The notes beneath the pieces are model-generated. The model worked only from the letters and a program-made list of their open reading frames with translations. It was not told where the DNA came from and did no database searches. Position numbers and translations under genes: made by a program. Positions 1 to 8,115 of a DNA stretch of 64,000 nucleotides are shown here, in pieces; the stretch's first letter is position 1; every line of letters starts with the position of its first letter. Location of the stretch: contig NZ_LT906451.1 of assembly GCF_900187355.1 (NCBI RefSeq), positions 2,451,001 to 2,515,000 on the forward strand, given 5' to 3'. The DNA comes from Legionella lansingensis (GTDB lineage Bacteria; Pseudomonadota; Gammaproteobacteria; Legionellales; Legionellaceae).

Positions 1-279
1 ACCATACCCAACGCTTATAATTTTCAGATACGAGCTTCCGTGGATTGGTCTGGTCCAATAGAAGAGGTAACGTTACGAGTTGCTAGGGCAGCACATTTTC
101 GCTTGCGCGTTATAGGAAAGGAGCCCGCTGTGCCTATCCTGGTTAGTCTGAATTATAAAGATATGAGCTTAGCTGAAATCCTACGTGATATTGATTATCA
201 GGCCGGTAAGAAAGCAAGCATTTATGTGTACCCTAACAGTCAAGTTGTTGAATTGCGCTATGCGAAAATTTATTCTTAG
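1..279 (+). CDS. dotD: DotD, outer-membrane lipoprotein of the Dot/Icm system (C-terminal part)
   Basis: The gene is cut by the window edge: the reading frame is open from base 1 and about 92 C-terminal residues are present. DotD is a lipoprotein that forms the outer-membrane core of the type IVB secretion system with DotC and DotH. Its C-terminal domain resembles secretin N-domains, which fits the visible alternation of hydrophobic strands (LRVIGKEP, ILVSLNY, LAEILRDIDYQ). The lipobox and signal peptide lie outside the window. It overlaps dotC by 20 bases, and dotB follows, the conserved dotDCB order of Legionella. The identification rests mainly on that context together with remembered similarity. 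Confidence 0.88.
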   Translation, partial: TIPNAYNFQIRASVDWSGPIEEVTLRVARAAHFRLRVIGKEPAVPILVSLNYKDMSLAEILRDIDYQAGKKASIYVYPNSQVVELRYAKIYS

Positions 280-1186
280 TTTTTGTATCTTATGCATGGC
301 TCTGTTGATTGCCTGCCACAGAATGGTAGTCGTCCCAGATACAGGTTCTCTTGCTGGTCTGCAAGCCATGGCAAATACTAAAAGCGCCAAAAAACGCAGT
401 AAAGCCAGTATGGGTAAAATCCGGGAAATGGCACTGAAAGAAACTGCTCTAAGTTTAGGAGCACAAGCCGGTCTTGCCTGGCGTGCCAAAATAATTGATG
501 AGCATCTGGTTAAACAAGCCCGTAATCTTGATGCTATTTTTGACTTCAATTCCTTAATTCTTGAACATAATATTTTGCCCCCTGTTTTACTTGAGGGCCG
601 CAATACCTTGAATTTGGCAGATGCACAAACCATTCGTATCTCTGATCGTACTTATAAAGTGGCCAAGCAAGCACGTTTTGTTACGACTCCTCCTAACTGG
701 CGGCAATATTTATGGATGGACTACAAGAAACCTGATCCTCCCCATATGACTCTCCTACCAAAGACAAAGCAAGAAAAACAGCTGTGGTGCTATTATGTTG
801 AAAAAGGCTGGAAAAACGGTATTGACCAAGCGGGTGTTATTCTTGAAGAAAGTATTGCTCGAATTAAAGAAGATTTTGCAGGAATGATCCTTTACCGCAA
901 ATTACTTGCTATGAATATGGTGTCACCACCCTTTGTTTCCCACACGGATTTAGGGGTAACTGGCGATGAAGCCGAAATGCATATTGATGATAGGGTCTTA
1001 CGTATTACAGCCTTGCCCAGACTTAATGTTAATAGCAAAGAATGGGTAGCTGCCGTGGCCAAAGATGAAGACGCATTGGAGCACTTCAGAAACATGGAAA
1101 AATTAGCACAGAGCACTAAAATTACTATTACTAGTAAAGCATGGCAACCTGTTATTGCCCCCATTAACGATAAACCAATTTCTTAA
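260..1186 (+). CDS. dotC: DotC, outer-membrane lipoprotein of the Dot/Icm system
   Basis: 308 residues, close to the roughly 300 of L. pneumophila DotC. The start at 260 (MRKFILSF) gives a short lysine/arginine N-terminus, a hydrophobic stretch and a lipobox LLIAC, with Cys19 as the lipidation site; an upstream in-frame start at 185 would spoil this. DotC helps place DotH in the outer membrane and is part of the core complex with DotD, DotH, DotG and DotF. The start lies inside the end of dotD, which suggests translational coupling. dotB begins 15 bases after the stop. Confidence 0.93.
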   Translation: MRKFILSFCILCMALLIACHRMVVVPDTGSLAGLQAMANTKSAKKRSKASMGKIREMALKETALSLGAQAGLAWRAKIIDEHLVKQARNLDAIFDFNSLILEHNILPPVLLEGRNTLNLADAQTIRISDRTYKVAKQARFVTTPPNWRQYLWMDYKKPDPPHMTLLPKTKQEKQLWCYYVEKGWKNGIDQAGVILEESIARIKEDFAGMILYRKLLAMNMVSPPFVSHTDLGVTGDEAEMHIDDRVLRITALPRLNVNSKEWVAAVAKDEDALEHFRNMEKLAQSTKITITSKAWQPVIAPINDKPIS

Positions 1187-1201
1187 GTTGATGTAAGAAT
1201 T

Positions 1202-2335
1202 ATGAGTAGTACTAATGTTAATTTAATGCCCGATGAACCAACGCGTTTTTCTCCAGTGTTTATGGATAAAATGCTGGAACATGCTGAACGCTTAAAAGCT
1301 TCAGATATCACCATTCAAACAGGTGAGCCTATTTTTGCTGAAGTTTATGGCCGTCTCTATAAGATTACTAATCGGCGACTCTCTAACACAGAGTTAGGTG
1401 ATTTAATCAATGCAATTTATGGCCCAAATGCCACTACGCAATTGCTATCGGGTAAGGACATTGATACCCATTATGAATTCAGACCCACCCGCGGTGTACG
1501 TTACAGGTATCGGGTAAATGCTACCTCTTGCCTAGTTGAAGGTCATGATGCTATACAAATCACGCTAAGAACAATTCCGACCACACCACCAAAACTGGAA
1601 ACCATGGGCTTACCTGATGACATTCTTGAGGCGATAGCTCCCCAAGAAGGCATTGTATTTATTACTGGAGCTACTGGCTCAGGTAAATCGACCCTGTTAG
1701 CCTCGATCATTCGCGAATTAATAGAGAAAGAAGAATCACATCGTAAGGTTTTAACTTACGAAGCACCTATCGAATTTGTCTACGATGAGATCGAAACCAT
1801 ATCTGCTATTGTGAGCCAATCCGAGATCCCACGTCATTTGCCAGATTTTGCCGATGGGGTGCGTAATGCCCTTCGCCGCAAACCAAGATTAATCATGGTT
1901 GGAGAGTGCCGTGATGCCGAAACCATTAGCGCAGCACTTGAGGCAGCCCTAACCGGCCACCCCGTTTATACTACACTCCACACATCTGGAGTTGCTGAAA
2001 CCATGCGACGTTTGGTTACATCGTTTGCTGGAGAAGAACGAATTGGGAGAACCATTGATATTTTGGAGACTATTCGACTTTGTATTTGGCAAAAGCTCGT
2101 GCCTACAGTGGACGGCAAACGTGTGGCATTACGAGAATACCTCGTCTTCAATGAAGAAGTTCGTGATATCTTACTAGAAGGCGACCCAAATGAAGTGACT
2201 TCGACGACGCGTAAACTTGTTCGTCAACGAGGACAATTAATGACTGTTGATGCCAGAGAAAAATTCGAACAAGGGCTCATTAGTGAAAGAACCTATAAGA
2301 TAATTATTGCCGGTACCAAGGAATACCAACGTTAA
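1202..2335 (+). CDS. dotB: DotB, hexameric ATPase of the Dot/Icm system
   Basis: 377 residues, the length expected for DotB. It belongs to the PilT/VirB11 secretion ATPase family. The Walker A motif GATGSGKST covers residues 156-164 with Lys162, the residue number known from DotB mutants. It is followed by an Asp-box-like YEAPIEF, a Walker B region (PRLIMVGECRD) and a His box (TGHPVYTTLHT). The N-terminal 120 residues form the PAS-like domain of the family. DotB is a cytosolic ATPase that docks on DotO at the inner-membrane channel and powers substrate transfer. Third gene of dotDCB; it converges on dotA across a short terminator. Confidence 0.96.
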   Translation: MSSTNVNLMPDEPTRFSPVFMDKMLEHAERLKASDITIQTGEPIFAEVYGRLYKITNRRLSNTELGDLINAIYGPNATTQLLSGKDIDTHYEFRPTRGVRYRYRVNATSCLVEGHDAIQITLRTIPTTPPKLETMGLPDDILEAIAPQEGIVFITGATGSGKSTLLASIIRELIEKEESHRKVLTYEAPIEFVYDEIETISAIVSQSEIPRHLPDFADGVRNALRRKPRLIMVGECRDAETISAALEAALTGHPVYTTLHTSGVAETMRRLVTSFAGEERIGRTIDILETIRLCIWQKLVPTVDGKRVALREYLVFNEEVRDILLEGDPNEVTSTTRKLVRQRGQLMTVDAREKFEQGLISERTYKIIIAGTKEYQR

Positions 2336-2349
2336 ACTCCTACTGCAAA

Positions 2350-2376
2350 ATAAAAAAGGAGCAAAATTGCTCCCCT
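2350..2376 (-). terminator. Rho-independent terminator of icmV-dotA
   Basis: On the minus strand a GGAGCA/TGCTCC stem is followed at once by TTTTTTATTTT, 35-50 bases after the dotA stop codon. On the plus strand the same stem is followed only by a weak CCCCTTT, so it should serve dotA better than dotB. Confidence 0.75.
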
Positions 2377-2407
2377 TTGAGAGATTATAGACCTTTCGAA
2401 ATTCGCT

Positions 2408-5368
2408 TTATTGATCCTCTTTACTTGGAGTAGATTCAGGAGTTTGTCCCTCTGCTCCCAATTTGGCACCGCCGCCAAAGGCTCCCTTGACCTTAGACCA
2501 GGCTTTTTGACCTTGACTAGACAATTGAGAATCAATTTGTTGTTGAGCCTTCGTTGTAGCCCCCCCACCTTCTTTTACCTGTCCTTTGGCTTCTTCACCC
2601 CACTGAGCAGCCTCTGAACCAACAGTTTCAGCTTGCCCACCAATCCAGCGTAATACTTTATCAGGCAGAACGGTAATCAACGTAAAGGCCTTCTGCACAA
2701 CGATCAAATACATTGTGGTATATACGAGGATTGAGAAGAAGAAACCATAAATACCAGCCCAACCCGAATAACCTTGAGTGGTATCTATGTTACCAGCCTG
2801 TGCCTGTACATTTGAATTCGGATCCCAGTTTGAAGTGTAGTTATACGTCATGCCACTTGCGCTACCTTGGATAAAGGACATTGCATTTGCAAATCCAGCA
2901 TTAATTATCCAAACGGATACATAAGTGAGAGCAATTGCAGCAATGTAACCGATGATCATCATCGCTGGGCGCAGAAAAACATTAAAGAGAATCATGATAG
3001 CCTGCTCACCTTTACCAAAGGCCTCATGACCCTCAGGATGCGTAACTCCCAATGCCACAATAGGTGCTGCAACCATTGCTTCGATGACCACCATCAACCA
3101 CGCAATGGAGCCGAAGGTGAAAATCATATAAGGCACAAATGGTATATAGTAGGCCGTTACAAAGCCAATACTCACCATTACTGCCATCCAGGCAAATAAC
3201 AGCGGAAATACCATTGCTATCAGGGCGAATATGAAAATTCCAAAAAGTGGGATCAACGAGGTCATAATGGCTACGGTCAGCAAGACAATCCATAACTCAT
3301 TAGCATAGTTAATATAGTTCACCCCCATATTAGCCAAGGCTATCACGGGATTGACAGCAGGCTGCTGAATCAGAGCTACCCCGGCCCGAAATGTGCCCGC
3401 GATACCCATCAATGGCACAGAAAGGAAAGTCAGCACTACCGCATTTATTATTTGAGCCACGATGTTCAAGAAGAAGTTATAAATATTTCTAATAATATAA
3501 TTGTAGAAAAGATTTCCCATCATCTGACCGAAACAAGTCTTCCAGAACATGATCTTAAGTTCCCCACAAGGGAAGTTCTGCTCGGGTAATTGGAATTTAC
3601 CCATATCAATATTGATATTGAACTTCATTGTGAATTGTGGCGGACTTTGTCCAGGTTGATCAGGCAACTGAACCATCATGGAGTTTTGTAGAAATCCATA
3701 CACCGTAGAAGAAAATGCCCCCGTTTGTGCATCTGAAGTTCCAGCTTGTAAACCAGGTATGGCACTAGAGCCAGGCATATCAAGAGGACTTCCAAGGTTA
3801 GCGCCATTGATTAAACCAATGACTTGATTAATCAATGTTGGATCACCATTCATCCAATTACATAGATAAACGGAGGGTGTTTCTCCGGTGCTGCATTTTC
3901 CACCAACAAACGCATTATTTAGTTGAGACAGATCGACTTTACTTCCATTTAAACCTGTTCCTGTATCCGTTTTATCAGGGTTGAGCATTGAGGTAGAATT
4001 CAATTGCGCTAGGTTAAAAAAGTAACTGCCTGCTAATATCCAGCCGTAGTTGTTAGCATCTTGGATAAATGCCCGTGCATTAGCCGCAGCAGAACCTTTT
4101 TTAACCTGCTCAAGTAAATTAAGGGCTGGTAGCATGATACCGTTGTAATCGGCAATAGCGCCCTGGAATTCAGTACCATTAAAAAGAGGTGCTGATTTGT
4201 TTGAACTTCCTGGATCTGAACCCCAATTAATACAATTACCAGACCCGGTTTGACTAGTACAGACCGTTTGGCCATTAGCCTGCAAAGGAACACCGAATTG
4301 CTGTACTGCATTTATTGAGAAGTTTTTTTGCCCGGATGAGTCATCCGTGTTTGTTTGGTTAGTTGGGTTTAAACCGGGATCATTATTGACCATGATTTGG
4401 GCAACAATACCTAGATCAATGTACATTTGCTGAACAGCGATAGCTCTCGACATTTGCGTCGTTTGAAGTTCATCCTTGGTAATCGTTACCCCACTGGGAT
4501 TCTGCTGATCCAAGCCATCTGCACCAGTAAATTTGTTCCACGCGATGTTGCCACAGATACCGTTAAGCTGACTATAGGGCTTAACGGTAAGATTCGGCAT
4601 AGGTATAGAAAAAGATTTGTCTTTTTTCGCGTTATTCTCATAAGAAATCACATTTACGCTACTTAAGAAATCCGGTACAGGGGTATTACAAAAATCCTGC
4701 ATGTCACCCGTAGCGTTAAAACAAGGTCCAACTTGCTTTTCTTTAGCAGCAAGAAAAGATTGGCGTTGCGTTTCTAGTGCCGATTGAATGCCTAACATAC
4801 AAACCTGACCAGTCAGAATCGTTTCAGCCCCGGTAGCAACTTCATTACCAGCAGCCCCCAATGAGACAGCAGGTTTCATTTGGGTCTGAATAATCGCTCC
4901 ACCACGATTTAGATAACCAAGGGCTGCTTGCCAAACTTTATCTGCGGCCCCCACGCCTTGAACAACAATCCACATCACAAAAATCTGCATTACACAGTAG
5001 CCAGATGCTTTTGGGAATAAAAGGGCAAGACCAAGGACAGAACGCAATGGAACCCAAATGGAAGACCATTTTTGCCCTAACATTTGCCCCTCATGTGCCG
5101 TATTCATGGTAGACACTGTCAGGGTATACATGATGATGAGGCCGCCTATGGCAAGGACTGCGGAGTTAAACACTCCAAACATCGTCCCCATAATTTGGCT
5201 ACCTGTACCATGCAATATGCCGTCAACAATACCGAAAATATTTCCTAAGAAAACCACAGAATAATCCTGCGGTGGTGGCGAGAAGTTTAGAGAGGAACCA
5301 CCATCTGAAGCGAGAACCAGACCAGGGAATATTATACCCAGCAAAATAAATGCTATTTTATTCATCAT
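2408..5368 (-). CDS. dotA: DotA, polytopic inner-membrane protein of the Dot/Icm system
   Basis: 986 residues, slightly shorter than the roughly 1050 of L. pneumophila DotA. It has a signal-like N-terminus (residues 1-20), hydrophobic segments near 70-87 and 107-145, a large polar Asn/Gln/Ser-rich loop from about 150 to 620 that should face the periplasm, then a cluster of membrane segments from about 630 to 880 and a hydrophilic Gln/Gly/Lys-rich cytoplasmic tail. This is the DotA topology. DotA is essential for effector secretion and forms an inner-membrane channel complex with IcmX. The start codon overlaps the icmV stop by four bases, so the two are co-transcribed and probably coupled. Confidence 0.95.
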   Translation of the reverse strand: MMNKIAFILLGIIFPGLVLASDGGSSLNFSPPPQDYSVVFLGNIFGIVDGILHGTGSQIMGTMFGVFNSAVLAIGGLIIMYTLTVSTMNTAHEGQMLGQKWSSIWVPLRSVLGLALLFPKASGYCVMQIFVMWIVVQGVGAADKVWQAALGYLNRGGAIIQTQMKPAVSLGAAGNEVATGAETILTGQVCMLGIQSALETQRQSFLAAKEKQVGPCFNATGDMQDFCNTPVPDFLSSVNVISYENNAKKDKSFSIPMPNLTVKPYSQLNGICGNIAWNKFTGADGLDQQNPSGVTITKDELQTTQMSRAIAVQQMYIDLGIVAQIMVNNDPGLNPTNQTNTDDSSGQKNFSINAVQQFGVPLQANGQTVCTSQTGSGNCINWGSDPGSSNKSAPLFNGTEFQGAIADYNGIMLPALNLLEQVKKGSAAANARAFIQDANNYGWILAGSYFFNLAQLNSTSMLNPDKTDTGTGLNGSKVDLSQLNNAFVGGKCSTGETPSVYLCNWMNGDPTLINQVIGLINGANLGSPLDMPGSSAIPGLQAGTSDAQTGAFSSTVYGFLQNSMMVQLPDQPGQSPPQFTMKFNINIDMGKFQLPEQNFPCGELKIMFWKTCFGQMMGNLFYNYIIRNIYNFFLNIVAQIINAVVLTFLSVPLMGIAGTFRAGVALIQQPAVNPVIALANMGVNYINYANELWIVLLTVAIMTSLIPLFGIFIFALIAMVFPLLFAWMAVMVSIGFVTAYYIPFVPYMIFTFGSIAWLMVVIEAMVAAPIVALGVTHPEGHEAFGKGEQAIMILFNVFLRPAMMIIGYIAAIALTYVSVWIINAGFANAMSFIQGSASGMTYNYTSNWDPNSNVQAQAGNIDTTQGYSGWAGIYGFFFSILVYTTMYLIVVQKAFTLITVLPDKVLRWIGGQAETVGSEAAQWGEEAKGQVKEGGGATTKAQQQIDSQLSSQGQKAWSKVKGAFGGGAKLGAEGQTPESTPSKEDQ

Positions 5369-5820
5369 TTATCACCTTTCAGGCCCTGCCTGTACCACTC
5401 GCTAATTGAGCAACCTAACTTTCGCGTTTTGATCTGAAAGTACCAAAAGTGATAGCGAAAGGCTAAGGCCAACGCAATTAACATCAAAATGAAACTAATT
5501 ATTACTGCTCTATAACTTCCGTAATAAAGATGGTATATAGCATATCCAAAGATAAATATCGCTGCTGTACACATAAGTATACTCAGACGATACAAGGCAG
5601 ATTGCTTAGCCTGCAAATCTTGATCACTTAAATTCATTCTTGCGATTGCTGCATCAAAAGACTCTCCTTTGTCTGCTTTCCCTTGAGGAACAAACATTCT
5701 AAAAAAACCAGCTACCAAATAATTGGTAAACGATCTGGTACGATCAAAATCAGACCATGCCCGCACATTGAAAACCTGCTTGAAAATATTAACGAGTCGG
5801 GTGCTTTTTTTGATTTTCAT
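5365..5820 (-). CDS. icmV: IcmV, inner-membrane protein of the Dot/Icm system
   Basis: 151 residues, as in L. pneumophila. A basic N-terminus (KIKKSTRLVN) precedes a cytoplasmic stretch and two adjacent membrane segments at about residues 72-125 (LSILMCTAAIFIFGYAIYHL, then AVIISFILMLIALALAF). The biochemical role of IcmV is not well defined, but it is required for intracellular growth. It is the first gene of the icmV-dotA operon, divergent from icmW across 104 bases that must hold both promoters. Confidence 0.93.
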   Translation of the reverse strand: MKIKKSTRLVNIFKQVFNVRAWSDFDRTRSFTNYLVAGFFRMFVPQGKADKGESFDAAIARMNLSDQDLQAKQSALYRLSILMCTAAIFIFGYAIYHLYYGSYRAVIISFILMLIALALAFRYHFWYFQIKTRKLGCSISEWYRQGLKGDK

Positions 5821-5924
5821 AAAATTTACTTTTTGCTAATGGACTTTTACTCTTCTTACTATACTATAGTAGTTAGAATATACGCAGTTCATCAATGAGT
5901 TATACCGTAAAAAAAGAGTAAAAA
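5821..5924. promoter_or_regulatory. icmV/icmW divergent promoter region with GTAAA half-sites
   Basis: This 104-base AT-rich gap separates the divergent icmV and icmW genes. A TATACTATAG stretch near 5861-5870 can supply -10 elements. GTAAA-N6-GTAAA lies at 5907-5922, just before the icmW start, and further TTTAC motifs (GTAAA on the other strand) lie at 5826-5830 and 5847-5851. CpxR of L. pneumophila controls icmV and icmW and binds tandem GTAAA-type sites; that this is such a site is an inference. Confidence 0.5.
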
Positions 5925-6380
5925 ATGCCCGATCTTAGTCATGAAGCCTCATCCAGGTATTGGTTTGAGTATGTTGATCCGATGATTTACAGGGTCATCA
6001 CGTTTATGGAAAGTGTAGAAGACTGGACCTTGGATGGGAACCCTGAGTTAGAAGAAGCAATCAACCGCCTGGGTAAGGAACTTGATGATATCGAAAAAAT
6101 TGACATGAGTACCTTAGGTCAGGAAGATAATTTTATACGTTTGGTTGGGAATATTAAATCCGGAAGGGGTTTGCGACTTTTGCAAGCCATTGACACCGTT
6201 CATCCTGGAAGTGCCTCACGAATTTTAATACATGCTGAAGAAACCAGTACAGGCAGTCATGATCCAGCTGGTTTCTTTCTGAAAAGAAATATCGTTTTTG
6301 AGCGGCTACGTCTGCTCGCCCGTGTTTTTTCCGAGTATCGTTTAAAACTTGTAGCTCGCGCTCTTGAAGGGGAAGAATAG
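5925..6380 (+). CDS. icmW: IcmW, type IV secretion chaperone
   Basis: 151 residues, acidic and soluble with no membrane segment, as in L. pneumophila. IcmW pairs with IcmS to form a chaperone that presents a subset of effectors to the DotL coupling complex. Characteristic segments include an aromatic N-terminus (SSRYWFEYVDPM) and a C-terminal helix (YRLKLVARALEGEE). The stop TAG is followed directly by the icmX start, so the two genes are probably translated together. The start at 5925 follows an A-rich region with AAAGAG. Confidence 0.94.
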   Translation: MPDLSHEASSRYWFEYVDPMIYRVITFMESVEDWTLDGNPELEEAINRLGKELDDIEKIDMSTLGQEDNFIRLVGNIKSGRGLRLLQAIDTVHPGSASRILIHAEETSTGSHDPAGFFLKRNIVFERLRLLARVFSEYRLKLVARALEGEE

Positions 6381-7859
6381 ATGAAATCACTTAGTCGTCA
6401 CTTAGTTTTATCAAGTATATTACTTTTTACTACCTCCATCTTTGCTTCTCAAGGAGGGAGTAACGGAAGCACGGACGATGACTCTCTCAGTACCATCAAG
6501 ACTTATTTACTAAATTTAGGTCAGTATTTAGGCTACAACATCGACCAAAGTCCGCAAACTGAAGATAATCCAGTCAGCGACACATTGATGCAGGTAACGA
6601 CACAAGCACTAACAGCCACATTATTACCTGCCTTTCAAAGCCTATGGGGCGCTCTTCCTGTGAATACAGCTGGACTTAACATGTTAAGCGGCACAGTTAA
6701 TCCCATTTTTGTTCCAGCGAATGTCCAAACCTATTCGCAACTTAATGCCGCTGCTAACAGCACATTTATGTCTTCTCAATTCTACACACCTTCCAGCGGG
6801 ATTTCAGTATCCACATTAATCGATCAACCCAATGTAGGTGCTACTACCACCAGCCAAGGACAGCAATACCAATCTGATCCAGTCAGCCAAGCTGTTGCTA
6901 ATATTTTGACAACACCTGATTATAGCTATTGCTTGGATAATGCGGGTGCTAATTTTATCCAACAGTGCAACTATCCCTCCGGGCTAAAAAATGAAGCTCA
7001 GATCATGCAAAATGTCATTGGTGCCCTCCCAAATCCAGTAACCTTTTTTACCCCCCAATTTAATCAAAATGTGATACCACAACTCAATAGTAATAGTCTT
7101 ATTGCACCCTTGATGTACTCTAGTACCTCACTTGGTACTGACCAAACACAGAGTGGATCTAATTTTGTAAACACTGCGACAATCGGAGCACCCTCAGGTA
7201 CGACACCCAGTGGTCCTCTACAAGCGCAAACTCAAGCGCAACAGGCGCTAAATTTTATTCGCTATGCTACATCAGCAGTGGCTCCACTTGCCCTTCCTAG
7301 TTACAATGACTATGGTAATTTGTATCTGCAAATCATAGATACTACGAATAAGTATACAGCCGTACAAAAATGGCAAGCGGCCTCCACCATTGCTAACTAC
7401 CTTGCGAACTTAAGAGTTTATGCTGCACAAGCTTCTGTAGGTATTGGCAATCTGTATTATATTTTGTCAAAAAGAATGCCTCAGCCAATCCAAGGAACAC
7501 AAACCACTGAAAGCACAACTACCAGTCAGGCTCTTAGCGAGTATAATATGGCCACGTGGCGGCTTTTTAATCCAACCACAGCGTCTCAAACTCAAGGCCA
7601 ACCGGGTCAACCGACAACAACGCAATGGATAACAAATTTAAATCAGGCTTCGGCAGCCACTATTCAAAAAGAAATCGCAATCCTGCTTGCTGAAATTAAC
7701 TACCAGCTCTATCTCAATCGTCAACAAGAAGAACGGCTTCTCTTAACCAATAGCATGTTGTTGCTGCAGAATGCCAGAGCTTCTCAACCCACCGGAGCTC
7801 TAGCGGCAACAGGTCAAGCAAGCGCCTCAACCTCAACCACTGCAGCCGGTACTCAATAA
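6381..7859 (+). CDS. icmX: IcmX, periplasmic/secreted component of the Dot/Icm system
   Basis: 492 residues (about 466 in L. pneumophila). Signal peptide at 1-22 (SILLFTTSIFASQGG), then a Gln/Asn/Ser/Thr-rich mature protein with two central cysteines (YCLDNAGANFIQQCNYP) that could form a disulfide, and a low-complexity tail rich in Ala, Ser and Thr. IcmX is periplasmic, needed for pore formation, and associates with DotA in the inner-membrane complex. It lies directly after icmW. A strong terminator 32 bases downstream ends the icmWX unit. Confidence 0.93.
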   Translation: MKSLSRHLVLSSILLFTTSIFASQGGSNGSTDDDSLSTIKTYLLNLGQYLGYNIDQSPQTEDNPVSDTLMQVTTQALTATLLPAFQSLWGALPVNTAGLNMLSGTVNPIFVPANVQTYSQLNAAANSTFMSSQFYTPSSGISVSTLIDQPNVGATTTSQGQQYQSDPVSQAVANILTTPDYSYCLDNAGANFIQQCNYPSGLKNEAQIMQNVIGALPNPVTFFTPQFNQNVIPQLNSNSLIAPLMYSSTSLGTDQTQSGSNFVNTATIGAPSGTTPSGPLQAQTQAQQALNFIRYATSAVAPLALPSYNDYGNLYLQIIDTTNKYTAVQKWQAASTIANYLANLRVYAAQASVGIGNLYYILSKRMPQPIQGTQTTESTTTSQALSEYNMATWRLFNPTTASQTQGQPGQPTTTQWITNLNQASAATIQKEIAILLAEINYQLYLNRQQEERLLLTNSMLLLQNARASQPTGALAATGQASASTSTTAAGTQ

Positions 7860-7891
7860 TACTGAGCCTGACTTACCGTCTCCTAGGTTTC

Positions 7892-7925
7892 GAACAGCAG
7901 CATCTAAGCTGCTGTTCTTTTTTTT
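7892..7925 (+). terminator. Rho-independent terminator of icmWX
   Basis: Perfect 10-bp stem GAACAGCAGC / GCTGCTGTTC with a 6-base loop, followed by eight T. Confidence 0.92.
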
Positions 7926-7985
7926 CGTAGCAATTTTCCCGGGTTAGGAAGTTTTCTCTCTACGTTTCGGGATGACAACAAACTT

Positions 7986-8051
7986 GTCACTCAGAGCACA
8001 GCGAAGAATCCCCTGTATCTTGAGAGGATCTATCACTACGTTCAAGATGAC
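7986..8051. repeat. Palindromic repeat, GGGATGAC-type hairpin, copy 1
   Basis: Imperfect palindrome from GTCACTCAGAGC to CACTACGTTCAAGATGAC. The same consensus (arms like GTCATCCTGAGC... and ...CACTACGTTCGGGATGAC) returns at 33595-33658 and 40932-41001, always between genes. A GGGATGAC half-copy also lies just upstream at 7969-7976. This copy separates the icmX terminator from the permease gene. Confidence 0.7.
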
Positions 8052-8115
8052 GTCTTCTCTGGGAGAGTATATAATTCCCCTTTTGCACTCACACTAGCTA
8101 GCAAGGAATAAAGCT

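Noticed and set aside
181..633. Minus-strand open frame inside dotC
   Set aside because: Antisense to a well-supported gene, with no family similarity and odd composition.
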